Made by a program: the position numbers and the translations under genes. A stretch of DNA of 64,000 nucleotides from Desulfopila inferna (GTDB lineage Bacteria; Desulfobacterota; Desulfobulbia; Desulfobulbales; Desulfocapsaceae), in contig NZ_JAFFQE010000003.1 in assembly GCF_016919005.1 (NCBI RefSeq), forward strand, positions 558,001-622,000. The letters run 5' to 3'. Below, piece after piece: positions 27,350 through 36,559 of the stretch (the stretch's first letter is position 1; the number at the start of each line of letters is the position of its first letter). Under the pieces are notes generated by a model. The model did no database searches, was not told where the DNA came from, and worked only from the letters and a program-made list of their open reading frames with translations.

Positions 27350-28858
27350 TTAGAGAAACAGTGAATACGCCGGATTGTCGGTTTCCTCCCGATACCTGTA
27401 GCCCAGGGCGGCAAGTCTCTCCTCCAGATGAGGATCGTTACCTTCGGGAAATTCCAGGCCGACAAGGACGCGGCCGTAATCGCCGCCCTGCATGCGATAG
27501 TGAAACAGCGAGATGTTCCTGGCTCCACGGGTGGCGTCGAGAAATTTAACCAGGGCACCGGGAGTTTCCGGGAACCAGAAGCGGAACAGCCTCTCGTTTT
27601 GCACCTCCTGGGAGCGGCCGCCCACCATGTAGCGAATATGGGTTTTAGCGAGAGAGTTGTCGGTGAGATCGATATTTTCATACCCCGCTTCACTGAGTTG
27701 CCTGCTGAAGCTTTGGCGCTCCCGGGAATCGCGAATGGAGATGCCTACAAAAATCTGCGCCCTGTCCCGGCTGGAGAGGCGATAGTTGAATTCTGTAATA
27801 TTGCGCTCACCCACCAGATCTCTGCAGAACCTTTTCAAGCTCCCCGGCTCTTCGGGTATGGTTACGGCAAAGAGCGCTTCCAGCTTTTCGCCGATCATGG
27901 TGCGTTCGGCCACATAGCGCAGCCGCTCGAAATTCATATTCGCCCCGGAGTTGATAGCGATCAACGTCTTATTTCTGCAGCCTGATTCCCGCACATATTT
28001 CAATAATCCAGTCATACCCAGGGCGCCGGCCGGCTCAACGATGGACCTGGTGGCCTGATAGATGGCCTTAATGCCGCCGCACAGCTCATCGGTATCCACT
28101 CTGATTATCTCATCGACAAATTTACGGCACAGCTCAAAGGTAAGATCCCCCACTCTTTTAACGGCAACCCCATCGGCGAATATTCCCGGTGCCTCAAGAG
28201 TTACCGGCTCTCCTTTTTCAAGAGATCTGGCCATGGCATCGCTGTCCTGCGGCTCGACGCCGATCACCATGATATCCGGGCGCAGCGCTTTTATATATGC
28301 GGCGATTCCAGCAATCAAACCGCCACCGCCGACCGGCACAAAGATGGCGTCCAGTTCTCCCGGGTTCTGGCGCAGCAGCTCATCGGCCACGGTGCCCTGA
28401 CCGGCAATGACCAGAGGGTCATCGAAAGGGTGAATGAAGACCATGCCGGTCTCTTCTATGATCTGCCGGGCATAATCGGCGGCCTCGGAATAGCTTGCGC
28501 CGTGGAGCACCACCTCACCACCGAAATACTTAACCGCCTCAACCTTGATCTGCGGGGTGGTCTCCGGCATTATGATGAGCGCAGGTATCTGCAGTTTACG
28601 TGCGGAAAAAGCCACACCCTGAGCATGGTTGCCGGCGGAAGCGGCAAGAACACCGCGCTTTTTCTCCTCGCTGCTGAGATGGGCAATTCTGTTGTAGGCC
28701 CCGCGGATCTTGAAGGAAAAAACCGGCTGCTGATCTTCCCGTTTGAGCAGGATATTGTTGCTCATGCAGGCCGACAGCGAGACAGCCGCATCGAGAGGGG
28801 TTTCGATGGCCGCTTCATAGACCCTTGAGGTAAGTATTCTTCTCAACATTTCTTCCAT
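27350..28858 (-). CDS. ilvA: Threonine ammonia-lyase (threonine deaminase), ACT-regulated
   Basis: A 502-residue enzyme converting L-threonine to 2-oxobutyrate and ammonia, the first step to isoleucine. The catalytic domain has PLP lysine K50 (FSFKIRGAYNR), the SAGNHAQG loop at about 74-81 and the phosphate-binding GGGGL at about 177-181. The C-terminal 170 residues form two ACT-like regulatory domains (VTIPEEPGSLKRF; FRFWFPETPGALVKF), so feedback by isoleucine and valine is expected as in the biosynthetic form. The next gene downstream is methionine gamma-lyase. The PPOX flavoprotein gene begins downstream of an unrelated stop and the stop of that gene abuts this ATG, suggesting one transcription unit from rph onward. 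Confidence 0.94.
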   Translation of the reverse strand: MEEMLRRILTSRVYEAAIETPLDAAVSLSACMSNNILLKREDQQPVFSFKIRGAYNRIAHLSSEEKKRGVLAASAGNHAQGVAFSARKLQIPALIIMPETTPQIKVEAVKYFGGEVVLHGASYSEAADYARQIIEETGMVFIHPFDDPLVIAGQGTVADELLRQNPGELDAIFVPVGGGGLIAGIAAYIKALRPDIMVIGVEPQDSDAMARSLEKGEPVTLEAPGIFADGVAVKRVGDLTFELCRKFVDEIIRVDTDELCGGIKAIYQATRSIVEPAGALGMTGLLKYVRESGCRNKTLIAINSGANMNFERLRYVAERTMIGEKLEALFAVTIPEEPGSLKRFCRDLVGERNITEFNYRLSSRDRAQIFVGISIRDSRERQSFSRQLSEAGYENIDLTDNSLAKTHIRYMVGGRSQEVQNERLFRFWFPETPGALVKFLDATRGARNISLFHYRMQGGDYGRVLVGLEFPEGNDPHLEERLAALGYRYREETDNPAYSLFL

Positions 28859-29446
28859 CTATTTCTCTCCGATATATCTGGCGGCCTCCTGGTCGCCGGG
28901 AAGGTTGCGGGTGTGAAGGTACTTGGCGATTCGATTTTTTTCGGAACTTTCCTTTTTCTGGGCAAGATCACTTTTTGCGGATATGGAATCGATACGGACG
29001 GCAATCACGGTGCAAAGGCCCACTTCCTTAGTCTCTGCAGTGATGGACGTAAAGCTGCCACCCTCTTCATGAACACGGACAAGGGCATTGAGGGAGTCCG
29101 CCTTTTCTTCTAAATCCTCAACAAATCTGGCCCTTCCCCGAATAATCACACAGTGATAGAACTGGTGAACCTGACAGCTTGGGCGACTGCGGTCATAATC
29201 GACTCCGAGATAGGACAGTGGTATGTCCACCTCGAAACAAACTTTGTCACAGCGTTTGATGTTGTCTGTTTTTTCGCCCTTATGGGCACAGTGAAAGTAG
29301 ATCGAGTCCCGGTGAAGGACATAGTTGACCGGAGTTATATAGGGGTAGCCGTCCTTCCCGAGAGTTGCCAGCCTGCCGATTCTCACCCTTTCCAGAATCT
29401 GCTTGATTTCTTCTTTGTCGGTTATTTCGCATTGCTTTCTTCGCAT
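28859..29446 (-). CDS. Pyridoxamine 5'-phosphate oxidase-family flavoprotein (NimA-like)
   Basis: A protein of 195 residues with the split-barrel FMN-binding fold of the PPOX/nitroimidazole-resistance type. Recognisable are RIGRLATLGKDGYPYITPVNYV and IYFHCAHKGEKTDNIKRCDKVCFEV. ATG 29446 (MRRKQCEITD) is preferred over the long upstream extension because AGGA lies seven bases before it. Its stop codon lies directly before the ilvA start. Members bind FMN or heme and reduce unknown substrates; a specific role is not evident. The radical SAM gene ends 19 bases upstream. Confidence 0.85.
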   Translation of the reverse strand: MRRKQCEITDKEEIKQILERVRIGRLATLGKDGYPYITPVNYVLHRDSIYFHCAHKGEKTDNIKRCDKVCFEVDIPLSYLGVDYDRSRPSCQVHQFYHCVIIRGRARFVEDLEEKADSLNALVRVHEEGGSFTSITAETKEVGLCTVIAVRIDSISAKSDLAQKKESSEKNRIAKYLHTRNLPGDQEAARYIGEK

Positions 29447-29465
29447 ATCTGTATCCTGTGATTTC

Positions 29466-30263
29466 TTATATGTCCAGGCCCGGCTGCCGGAGGAGTTCCA
29501 GGCCGACAACCTCCTTGATCGATTCCTTCCAGCGAATCAAGCTATTGTTTTTCAGCCTATGGTAGATCGCTGCAATATTCTCGTCGTTCTGTTCTTTTCT
29601 GATGCGCTGAAGCTCGTGGGCCATTTGAGGTGTATCTTCGCTCACACGCTTTTTAATTTTATTCATCTTGCCGATCCAGATGGAATGGCTGACAAAGGGT
29701 GAGAGTTGGTCTACCAACTCTTCGATTTTTTCACTCTCGAGCATCGGCTCGATACTGATTGAGGTTTGAAAACCACGGGAGTATGCATGCCGGAGACTGG
29801 CCAGCCGCTCTTCATAGGCGGGTGCCGCCGGCTCCCAGAATTGCAGGATTCTGTTATCTATTGCGGTAATTGAAAAACGGAAGAGAATCTGCCGGCGGCT
29901 GTTGTTAAAGGTTCGACAGATTTCCTCGATGCAGAGCAGGTGCGGTTTGGAGACAATCAGTATGCTGTTGCCGGGGGCGAGAAGATTGTGGAGAAGCCGG
30001 ATGCAGTCAGCGAGTATTTCCGGCTGTATATCATGATTGGCGGGAAACATGACTGTCCCCGGATACAGTGGAAAGCTCCGGTGCACATCCGCGGAACGAA
30101 CTTCGGGATGCTGCCACTCGGAGGCAGAAACTCTCTTCTTTTTGACGACGCCGTCATACCGGGCGTAACAGTATCTGCAGCCATGGGAACAGCCTGTACA
30201 GCAGTCGATATCTGCCACTGCCCATTCACGGGTGCCGCGTATTCTTTTCTCAGCAGCCGTCAT
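29466..30263 (-). CDS. Radical SAM protein, SplB-like
   Basis: A 265-residue radical SAM protein. The 4Fe-4S motif is CSHGCRYCYAR with cysteines at about 25, 29 and 32, the spacing used by SplB-like photoproduct lyases and related proteins annotated as DNA repair photolyases. Further segments SILIVSKPHLLCIEEICRTF and RFSITAIDN, and TSISIEPML near the C-terminal part of the barrel, fit this group. The substrate is unknown. The chosen ATG 30263 is inside the last bases of rph (overlap 26 bases) and has only a weak AGAG ribosome site, so translation may be coupled to rph. Confidence 0.75.
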   Translation of the reverse strand: MTAAEKRIRGTREWAVADIDCCTGCSHGCRYCYARYDGVVKKKRVSASEWQHPEVRSADVHRSFPLYPGTVMFPANHDIQPEILADCIRLLHNLLAPGNSILIVSKPHLLCIEEICRTFNNSRRQILFRFSITAIDNRILQFWEPAAPAYEERLASLRHAYSRGFQTSISIEPMLESEKIEELVDQLSPFVSHSIWIGKMNKIKKRVSEDTPQMAHELQRIRKEQNDENIAAIYHRLKNNSLIRWKESIKEVVGLELLRQPGLDI

Positions 30264-30288
30264 CTTACTCTGTGAGCAATCTCCTTTC

Positions 30289-30984
30289 TTACCAGAGGTC
30301 GAACAATTCCTTGATTCCCCTGTCGGCAAGCTTGGTCATCTCAATCAGGGATTCTGTGGTAAACGGAAAGCCTTCGGCGGTAGACTGGATCTCAATCCAT
30401 CTGCCGTCTCCTGACATGACAAAGTTGGCATCGGTATCCGCTCTTGAATCCTCCTCATAGTCGAGATCAAGCATGGCAATGCCATCCACCATTCCGGCAG
30501 AAACCGCTGCCACCGGCAGAAGATCGGGAAGGTGAGCGATTCGGCCGTCCTCAGCCATGCCGCCTATAGCATTGCGAAGCGCCAGAGCAGCACCGGTGAT
30601 GGAGGCGGTACGTGTTCCTCCATCGGCATTGAGTACGTCACAATCTACCCGGAGAGTGCGCTCGCCAATGGCCCTCAAGTCTACCATCATGCGGAGGCTG
30701 CGACCGATAAGACGCTGGATTTCGAAGGTTCTGCCGCCTATGCCTTTAGCGGTCTCCCGCCGAAATCTGGTCGAAGTGGCGCAGGGCAGCATTCCGTATT
30801 CCGCCGTTATCCAACCCTTTCCCGTGCCAATCAGAAAGGGAGGAACCTGCTCCTCAATACTGACTCCGCAGATGACATGGGTATTGCCCATCTTGATAAG
30901 AATTGAACCGTCGGCGTTAGGCTGGATGTTTCTTTCGACCGTTACCGGCCGCAGCTCGTCTGCAGCTCGATTATTTGAACGCAT
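30289..30984 (-). CDS. rph: Ribonuclease PH
   Basis: A 231-residue phosphorolytic 3'-exoribonuclease that trims tRNA 3' ends. Visible: [19 protein letters not shown] start, [21 protein letters not shown] with the phosphate-binding region, [23 protein letters not shown] and the [17 protein letters not shown] catalytic segment. Length is normal for the family (about 235-250), slightly short at the end. It heads a minus-strand run of closely packed genes (radical SAM, PPOX, ilvA, mgl). Confidence 0.95.
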   Translation of the reverse strand: MRSNNRAADELRPVTVERNIQPNADGSILIKMGNTHVICGVSIEEQVPPFLIGTGKGWITAEYGMLPCATSTRFRRETAKGIGGRTFEIQRLIGRSLRMMVDLRAIGERTLRVDCDVLNADGGTRTASITGAALALRNAIGGMAEDGRIAHLPDLLPVAAVSAGMVDGIAMLDLDYEEDSRADTDANFVMSGDGRWIEIQSTAEGFPFTTESLIEMTKLADRGIKELFDLW

Positions 30985-31069
30985 ATTTAATCCTTTGTTA
31001 ATCCGCCAGAAACAGCGGATAAATGGAAAACCATTTCGGTTTATATGTGGCTATAAATGTACCCTAAGT

Positions 31070-32368
31070 CTAAAGCTTACGATTATCAATAACCCTATTG
31101 CCCTTGCCGTTAAATCGTTCCAGGGTCTTCTCCTCGACCAGCTTAATGTCGACACTGATGCCGAGTTCGGTGGCCATTTTCTTTTTGATCATCTCCACCA
31201 GCCCCCGTTGTTTTTTCATGGAGTCGAAAAACATCGATTCAACAGCCTCGACCATTACCGTAAGCTTGTCTTCATTGTTTTCTCGATCGACAATGAGGCG
31301 GTAATGCGGCTCAGTGCCTTCAATGTCGAAAAGGATCGACTCTATCTGGGTGGGAAAGACATTGACGCCCTTAATGATGAGCATATCATCGGTCCGTCCC
31401 ATTATCCTGCTCATCCTCTGAAATGTACGGCCACAGGGACAGGGCTCAGGGATCAGCCGGGTAAGATCACGGGTCCGGTAACGAATTACCGGAAAGGCTT
31501 CCTTGGTAAGTGTGGTTATGACCAGCTCTCCTACTTCTCCCGGTGCCACCGGCTCCATGGAGTCAGGGTCAATCACCTCGACGAGAAAATGATCCTCGTT
31601 GATATGAAGACCATTGCACTCCGCGCATTCACCGGCTACCCCCGGCCCCATGACCTCGGAAAGACCATAGTTGTCGCTGGCCCGGATTCCTAGACGCTCG
31701 TTTATCTCCCGACGCATGGATTCGGACCAGGGTTCGGCGCCGAACAGTCCGAACCTCAGGGAGAGGCCATGGGGATTGATGCCCATATCCATCATCACAT
31801 CAGCCATCTTCAAGGCATAGGATGGGGTGCAAACCAGAGCGGTGGTCTTGAAATCCTGCATGATCTGAATCTGTCGCTTAGTATTTCCCGAAGAAATCGG
31901 AATTACCGAGGCCCCAAGGCGCTCCGCCCCGTAGTGCAGACCGAAACCGCCGGTAAACAGCCCGTAGCCGAATGCTATCTGGATAACGTCGTCCGCGGTG
32001 ACTCCGGCACTGCAAAGAATCCTGGCAACCAGGTTGGACCAGGTTTTAATATCGTTTCTGGAATAGCCGACCACGGTGGCCGAACCCGTAGTCCCCGAAG
32101 AAGAATGCACCCGCACAACCTCACGCAGAGGCACGGCAAAGAGGCCGTAGGGATAATTATCGCGCAGGTCCTGCTTCATGGTAAAAGGCAGCCTTTTCAG
32201 ATCCGATAATGAGCTTATGCGGTCATACTCCAGCTTCATTTCATTGAACTTATTACGGTAAAATGGGACATGCGTTCCAACCCTGTAGACCGTGGACTGG
32301 AGCCTTTCCAGCTGTAGCTGCTCCAGGTCCTCACGGGGCATACATTCCTTATTTTTCTCCCAGATCAT
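31070..32368 (-). CDS. paaK: Phenylacetate-CoA ligase, copy 1
   Basis: A 432-residue AMP-forming ligase that activates phenylacetate or other arylacetates to CoA thioesters. Seen: the P-loop-like [44 protein letters not shown] and the C-terminal [17 protein letters not shown] and catalytic lysine region [17 protein letters not shown] is seven bases before the ATG. A second copy lies at 38610-39920, on the other side of the liv transporter genes. It follows livF on the same strand, separated by a 162-base palindromic repeat. Confidence 0.92.
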   Translation of the reverse strand: MIWEKNKECMPREDLEQLQLERLQSTVYRVGTHVPFYRNKFNEMKLEYDRISSLSDLKRLPFTMKQDLRDNYPYGLFAVPLREVVRVHSSSGTTGSATVVGYSRNDIKTWSNLVARILCSAGVTADDVIQIAFGYGLFTGGFGLHYGAERLGASVIPISSGNTKRQIQIMQDFKTTALVCTPSYALKMADVMMDMGINPHGLSLRFGLFGAEPWSESMRREINERLGIRASDNYGLSEVMGPGVAGECAECNGLHINEDHFLVEVIDPDSMEPVAPGEVGELVITTLTKEAFPVIRYRTRDLTRLIPEPCPCGRTFQRMSRIMGRTDDMLIIKGVNVFPTQIESILFDIEGTEPHYRLIVDRENNEDKLTVMVEAVESMFFDSMKKQRGLVEMIKKKMATELGISVDIKLVEEKTLERFNGKGNRVIDNRKL

Positions 32369-32487
32369 GATGTTTTCCTGTGGTTCTTAAATATCTTGTT
32401 ATAGAAGTGACCGATTTATACCTTAGAGATTGTTTTCTTTTTTACATGAAAAACAATCTGTCTAGTTTATATACATTATTTTCTTAT

Positions 32488-32649
32488 CTGATTACCCTTA
32501 ATCCTCAGCTCAAGGTTGGGACTGCTCTTTTCACGGGTCTCTGCAGCCCGGACGGCTGCAGCGAAGCCCCCATGGACGGTTTATGGCGTCCCGATGAAAA
32601 GAGCAGTCCCGGCCTGGGCCGAAAAATGCTGTGTTTCAGGGGTAATCAG
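32488..32649. repeat. Palindromic dispersed repeat, family C, long copy with nested hairpins
   Basis: The ends are inverted: CTGATTACCCTTAATCCTCAGC on the left, and on the right GCTGTGTTTCAGGGGTAATCAG. Inside lies an exact 16-base inverted repeat, GGGACTGCTCTTTTCA at 32518-32533 and its complement at 32595-32610. Inside that is a further CTGCAGCC/GGCTGCAG hairpin (about 32541-32561). A 58-base copy with the same ends is at 4008-4065. It sits between livF and paaK; there is no room for a protein, so it is a non-coding element. Confidence 0.8.
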
Positions 32650-32659
32650 ATTTTCTTAT

Positions 32660-33391
32660 TTACTCTAATTCTTCCATCCGTTCCCTGCCAAGATAGGCCC
32701 GCTGCACCGCGCTGTTCGCCAGCAGATCTTCGGCTGCACCCTGGGCAATGACCTTCCCGGTTTCAAGAACATAGCCGCGGTCGGCGATGGCCAGAGCCGC
32801 CTTGGCATTCTGTTCAACGAGCAGGACCGTATTGCCTTCATCGCGGAGTCTTTCAATTATCTGAAATATCTCTTTGACGATCAGCGGAGCCAGGCCGGTG
32901 GAGGGTTCATCCATCATCACCAGGGATGGTTTTGACATCAAGGCCCTGCCCATTGCCAGCATCTGCTGTTCACCGCCCGACAGGGTTCCGGCAAGCTGAT
33001 CCCGCCTCTCCCTGAGGACAGGAAAGAGCTGGTATTGATGATCAAGCTGCTCCAGCAATGCCTTTTTACCCCCCTTCCGCAGGACATGCCCTCCCAGGAT
33101 CAGATTTTCTTCAACCGTCATTGTGGCGAAAACCTGACGCCCCTCCGGCACCATTACGCAACCCAGTGCGGGGATTTTCGATGGAGCGAGACCGCTGATA
33201 TTGCTGCCGTCAAAGATCATCTCGCCGCTGTTTGCCTTGACAAGTCCGGAAATAATGGAGAGAAGTGTAGTTTTCCCGGCGCCATTGGCGCCGATGATGG
33301 TGACGATCTCTCCGGTGTCGACATGCATGGAAATATGTTTGAGAACCTTCAGTTTGCCGTAACCTGATTCAAGGTTTCGTATTTTCAGCAT
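32660..33391 (-). CDS. livF: Branched-chain/aromatic amino acid ABC transporter ATPase LivF
   Basis: A 243-residue ATPase of a Liv-type importer. Walker A is GANGAGKTT, signature LSGGEQQM, Walker B LVMMDEPSTGLAP, and the LLVEQN switch region is typical of LivF. It pairs with LivG, each on one side of the LivHM permease. Upstream spacing to livG is 40 bases. Given the neighbouring arylpyruvate and arylacetate enzymes, the cargo may be aromatic rather than branched-chain amino acids (inference). Confidence 0.93.
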   Translation of the reverse strand: MLKIRNLESGYGKLKVLKHISMHVDTGEIVTIIGANGAGKTTLLSIISGLVKANSGEMIFDGSNISGLAPSKIPALGCVMVPEGRQVFATMTVEENLILGGHVLRKGGKKALLEQLDHQYQLFPVLRERRDQLAGTLSGGEQQMLAMGRALMSKPSLVMMDEPSTGLAPLIVKEIFQIIERLRDEGNTVLLVEQNAKAALAIADRGYVLETGKVIAQGAAEDLLANSAVQRAYLGRERMEELE

Positions 33392-33431
33392 ATCACACCA
33401 ATAGCCTTTTCCTAAAATTATATGGGATCAT

Positions 33432-34187
33432 CTAGTCGCCAAGGTATACTTTTATAACCTCAGGATCCTTCTGGATATCAGTTGGCAACCCTTCCGCTAT
33501 TTTCTCGCCGAAACTCAGGACAACAATTTCATCGGAAATGTCCATGACCAGGGACATATCATGCTCAACAAGCAATACCGTAACGCCCAGTTCCCTAATT
33601 TTGGTGATCAGCCTGCCGACCTCGGCGGTTTCATATATATTGAGCCCGGCAGCCGGTTCATCGAGCAGAATCAGAGCGGGATCCAGAGCTAGTGCCCGGG
33701 CCAGTTCAACCGCCCGCTGCAGTCCGAAAGCCAGGCTGGTAGCCTCTACATCGGCATATTGATCGATTTCAAGAAATTCAAGAAGTTCCATGGATTTTCT
33801 GTGAATCTCTTTTTCCTCTTTGACGATCCATGGCATATGAAACATCGAAGCGAGAAAACCTGCCTTGCTCTGCACATGCCTGCCCACCATAACATTTTCA
33901 AGGGCTGTCATGCCATTGAACATCTTAATATTCTGAAAGGTTCTGGCAACTCCGAGGGCGGCAACCTGATATGGCTTTTTTCCGGTAAGCTCCGTGTCTT
34001 TAAACAGGATGCCGCCGGAGGTAACGGACAGTGAACCTGCAATCAGGTTGAACAGAGTGGTCTTACCTGCCCCGTTTGGTCCGATAACCGCAGTTATACT
34101 GCCTTCCTCAACCGCAAAGGAGACGTCGTTCACAGCCTTCAATCCGCCAAAATGTCTATGGGCGTGTGAAATCCGTAGTAGCGCCAT
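33432..34187 (-). CDS. livG: Liv-type ABC transporter ATPase LivG
   Basis: A 251-residue ATPase with Walker A GPNGAGKTTL, the LivG-specific GVARTFQNIKMFNGMTALENVMVG, Walker B LILLDEPAAGLN and switch region LLVEHDMSLVM. The normal signature LSGG is replaced here by the divergent LAFGLQRA, a usual LivG variation. It starts two bases after the livM stop and is translated with it. Confidence 0.93.
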   Translation of the reverse strand: MALLRISHAHRHFGGLKAVNDVSFAVEEGSITAVIGPNGAGKTTLFNLIAGSLSVTSGGILFKDTELTGKKPYQVAALGVARTFQNIKMFNGMTALENVMVGRHVQSKAGFLASMFHMPWIVKEEKEIHRKSMELLEFLEIDQYADVEATSLAFGLQRAVELARALALDPALILLDEPAAGLNIYETAEVGRLITKIRELGVTVLLVEHDMSLVMDISDEIVVLSFGEKIAEGLPTDIQKDPEVIKVYLGD

Positions 34188-34189
34188 CT

Positions 34190-35263
34190 CTACGCCTCCT
34201 TTCCGGTGGAATTTACCCGGGCGAAAATCTTTGCCGTTTTCTCTTTGAGGTTGATGCGCAGCAGACCATTAGGTGCAAAAAGCATGATTACAATCAGAAT
34301 TACCCCGAAGACCGCATCATCATAGCTGCCGAAAACTCCGCGCAGAGAGAGAAAATTGAGAATCACCGCCATTATCAGCGCCCCCCAGAGATGGGCCATC
34401 CCTCCCACCGCGACAATGGCGACATACCTTACGGATTTCATGACCCCGGCTTCGGAAGGACCGATGCTGCCGTTGTAATGGGTCATAAACACGCCCGCCA
34501 CTGCCGCAAATACGGCAGAGAGAATAAAGATATTGAGCTTATATCGTGCCGTATCCACACCCATGGAATCAGCGGCATCCTCGGCGCCGTGAATGGCACG
34601 CAAAGCTCGTCCTGCTCTGGAATTGATAAGATTAACGAGAAGCACCATGCCAATGCCTACCAGAACCCAGGCAATATAGTAATTCTCAACCCTTGTGGTG
34701 AAATCACCGCTCACCGCGAGATTACCGAAAAGCGGAAAAGGCGGAACTTCGGAAATGCCGTCGGCTTCTCCGAAATATCCCGTAGCCAGAACAATTCGAT
34801 AGATGATGATGCCGAATCCCAGCGTCGCCATGGCCAGGTAATGGCCCTTGAGTTTGAGAGCCGGAATGCCGATAAATAAAGCAAGCAATGCAGCGATGCT
34901 TACCGCAGCGATACAGGCAATCCCGGGACTCACCGCCACCACCATGTCGCCGTATATGTCCTGATTCTCCTTGAGAAATCCCAGAGAATCCAAGGTACGC
35001 AGCAGCGCTGTATCTTTATATTCAAGAAGGTTGCTGGTGGTCAGCGCCGCGGAGAGATAGCCGCCGATTGCAAAAAATCCGGCATGGCCCAGGGATATCT
35101 GGCCGGCATATCCCATAACCACACAGAGGCCGATTACCAGCAGACTATAGTAGGCGGACATGGTCATCTGGGTGAGATAATACAGGGTATCTGTCCAGCT
35201 GGTCAGAAGCTGGACACAGATAACAAAGACTGCAAGTGGTATTAATGGCAGATATTTTTTCAT
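34190..35263 (-). CDS. livM: Liv-type ABC transporter permease LivM
   Basis: A 357-residue permease with about ten hydrophobic helices. Landmarks are YAGQISLGHAGFFAIGGYLSA, PALKLKGHYLAMATLGFG and NSRAGRALRAIHGAEDAADSMG, the coupling region. It forms the membrane channel with LivH, whose stop is four bases upstream. Confidence 0.93.
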   Translation of the reverse strand: MKKYLPLIPLAVFVICVQLLTSWTDTLYYLTQMTMSAYYSLLVIGLCVVMGYAGQISLGHAGFFAIGGYLSAALTTSNLLEYKDTALLRTLDSLGFLKENQDIYGDMVVAVSPGIACIAAVSIAALLALFIGIPALKLKGHYLAMATLGFGIIIYRIVLATGYFGEADGISEVPPFPLFGNLAVSGDFTTRVENYYIAWVLVGIGMVLLVNLINSRAGRALRAIHGAEDAADSMGVDTARYKLNIFILSAVFAAVAGVFMTHYNGSIGPSEAGVMKSVRYVAIVAVGGMAHLWGALIMAVILNFLSLRGVFGSYDDAVFGVILIVIMLFAPNGLLRINLKEKTAKIFARVNSTGKEA

Positions 35264-35267
35264 AACA

Positions 35268-36158
35268 TCAAAATTCTTTCAGACCGGCGGCGTCTTTGGA
35301 ACCAAACAAACCATGCGGGCGAACAAAAAGTATCAGCAGCAATATGCTGATGGAGATGGCTTCCTGAAAGGCAAGAGGGAGCACCGATACAGAGAAGGCC
35401 TCGATGATCCCCAAGAGGAGTCCGGCAATCACCGCTCCGCCAGAGCTTCCCAGTCCGCCGAGAATGGCGACGGTAAATCCTTTTATGGCCAATTCTGTTC
35501 CTATGTTGTATTGCGAATAGGTAATGGGCGACATGACACTCCCCGCCAGCGCCCCCATCCCCGCACTCACCATAAAAGAGAGGGTCACCATATTTTTGGT
35601 ATTTATGCCGCAGAGTACGGCGGCGGTTCTATTGGAGGCACAGGCGCGCATTTCACGCCCCACCGAGGTCGCCTTGAAAAATACGCCCAGCAACAGCATC
35701 ATGGCGGTACAGGTAGCCAAAACCCAAAAAACCTGAGGCGATACATGAGCTCCGGCAATCTCCACGCTGGTAATTTCATCGCCGATAAAATAGGGCAGCG
35801 ACCGCACCCCTTCTCCCCAGATATGCAGAGCAACCTCGCGGATCAGGATGGAAACCCCGATGGTGATAATGATCAAACGCAGGACACTGGGGCTCTCCAA
35901 CCAGCGGATAAAGACCATTTCAATCAGTGCGCCTATGATCACGGTTACGACGACCGCACCACAGATTGCCGCCGGCAGGCTCATATATTCGAGCAGACTT
36001 ATCGATATCATACCGCCCAGCATGACAAATTCTCCCTGGGCAAAATTGATGATACCGGTGGTATTGTAGATGATGTTGAAACCTATGGCGACAATGGCAT
36101 AGATTGCCCCATAGGTGATACCGGCAAAGACGTATTGAATGAAAAGTTCGACTGTCAT
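35268..36158 (-). CDS. livH: Liv-type ABC transporter permease LivH
   Basis: A 296-residue permease with about eight helices, with the family pattern ITYGAIYAIVAIGFNIIYNTTGIINFAQGEFVMLGG, then FKATSVGREMRACASNRTAAVLCGI (coupling region) and GLGSSGGAVIAGLLLG. The ATG 36158 and an in-frame GTG three codons upstream both lack a good ribosome site, so the start is approximate. The binding-protein gene lies upstream on the same strand but is separated by a terminator and a repeat. Confidence 0.92.
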   Translation of the reverse strand: MTVELFIQYVFAGITYGAIYAIVAIGFNIIYNTTGIINFAQGEFVMLGGMISISLLEYMSLPAAICGAVVVTVIIGALIEMVFIRWLESPSVLRLIIITIGVSILIREVALHIWGEGVRSLPYFIGDEITSVEIAGAHVSPQVFWVLATCTAMMLLLGVFFKATSVGREMRACASNRTAAVLCGINTKNMVTLSFMVSAGMGALAGSVMSPITYSQYNIGTELAIKGFTVAILGGLGSSGGAVIAGLLLGIIEAFSVSVLPLAFQEAISISILLLILFVRPHGLFGSKDAAGLKEF

Positions 36159-36330
36159 AAATAACACGCGGTTCGGGACCTTACAGTATCCCCTTTTCCG
36201 GAATTTTTTCCTGCAAAAGGCAGGTGAGGAGAATCCCTAAGACACCAGTTGTAATTAAGCAAAAAGATCTCAGAAAAAAAATGGTTTCCGGTCATCTGAT
36301 AATCTCCTAAAAAGTAGCCACGATGTCAGA

Positions 36331-36490
36331 TGGATGGATAAAAAGTTCGATATACAAGGATCAGGTTTTTGGCAGGCCTTCGACAAGACAGGAAGTATGC
36401 CGAAGTCCTGCCAAAAACCTGCAACGCGGGGGATCCGGCTTTCTCGAAGTCGGAGTTTATGCCCGTCCGGGTGCTTATTGCGACGCCATC
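36331..36490 (+). repeat. Dispersed inverted-repeat element, family B, copy 1
   Basis: Core stem arms CAGGTTTTTGGCAGGCCTTCG (36362-36382) and its complement at 36401-36421 with one mismatch. The left end GATGGATAAAAAGTTCGATATAC and right end GCGACGCCATC match copy 2 at 48347-48475 in the opposite orientation. A segment of about 45 bases containing CGGAGTTTATGCCCGTCCGG is present here but absent from copy 2; it occurs alone at 42758-42800 and 52224-52256. Confidence 0.75.
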
Positions 36491-36507
36491 ATCATCCAGT
36501 TATCCGA

Positions 36508-36538
36508 CAAAAAAAGGGCCGGGTTCAAACCCGGCCCT
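36508..36538 (-). terminator. Rho-independent terminator of livK
   Basis: Read on the minus strand: stem GGGCCGGGTT, loop, AACCCGGCCC followed by seven T. The palindrome is 36516-36537 and the T run is 36509-36515. It starts about 22 bases after the stop of the binding-protein gene and precedes livH, so it should reduce transporter expression relative to the binding protein. Confidence 0.88.
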
Positions 36539-36559
36539 GGTTCAGGAGGTGAGGATGAC

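Larger units (their letters stand above)
36159..36559. other. livK-livH intergenic region with repeat B and terminator
   Basis: About 400 bases between two genes of one transporter. It contains the livK terminator (36508-36538) and a copy of repeat family B (36331-36490). The remaining 36159-36330 stretch probably contains a promoter for livHMGF, but no convincing box was identified. Confidence 0.5.
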
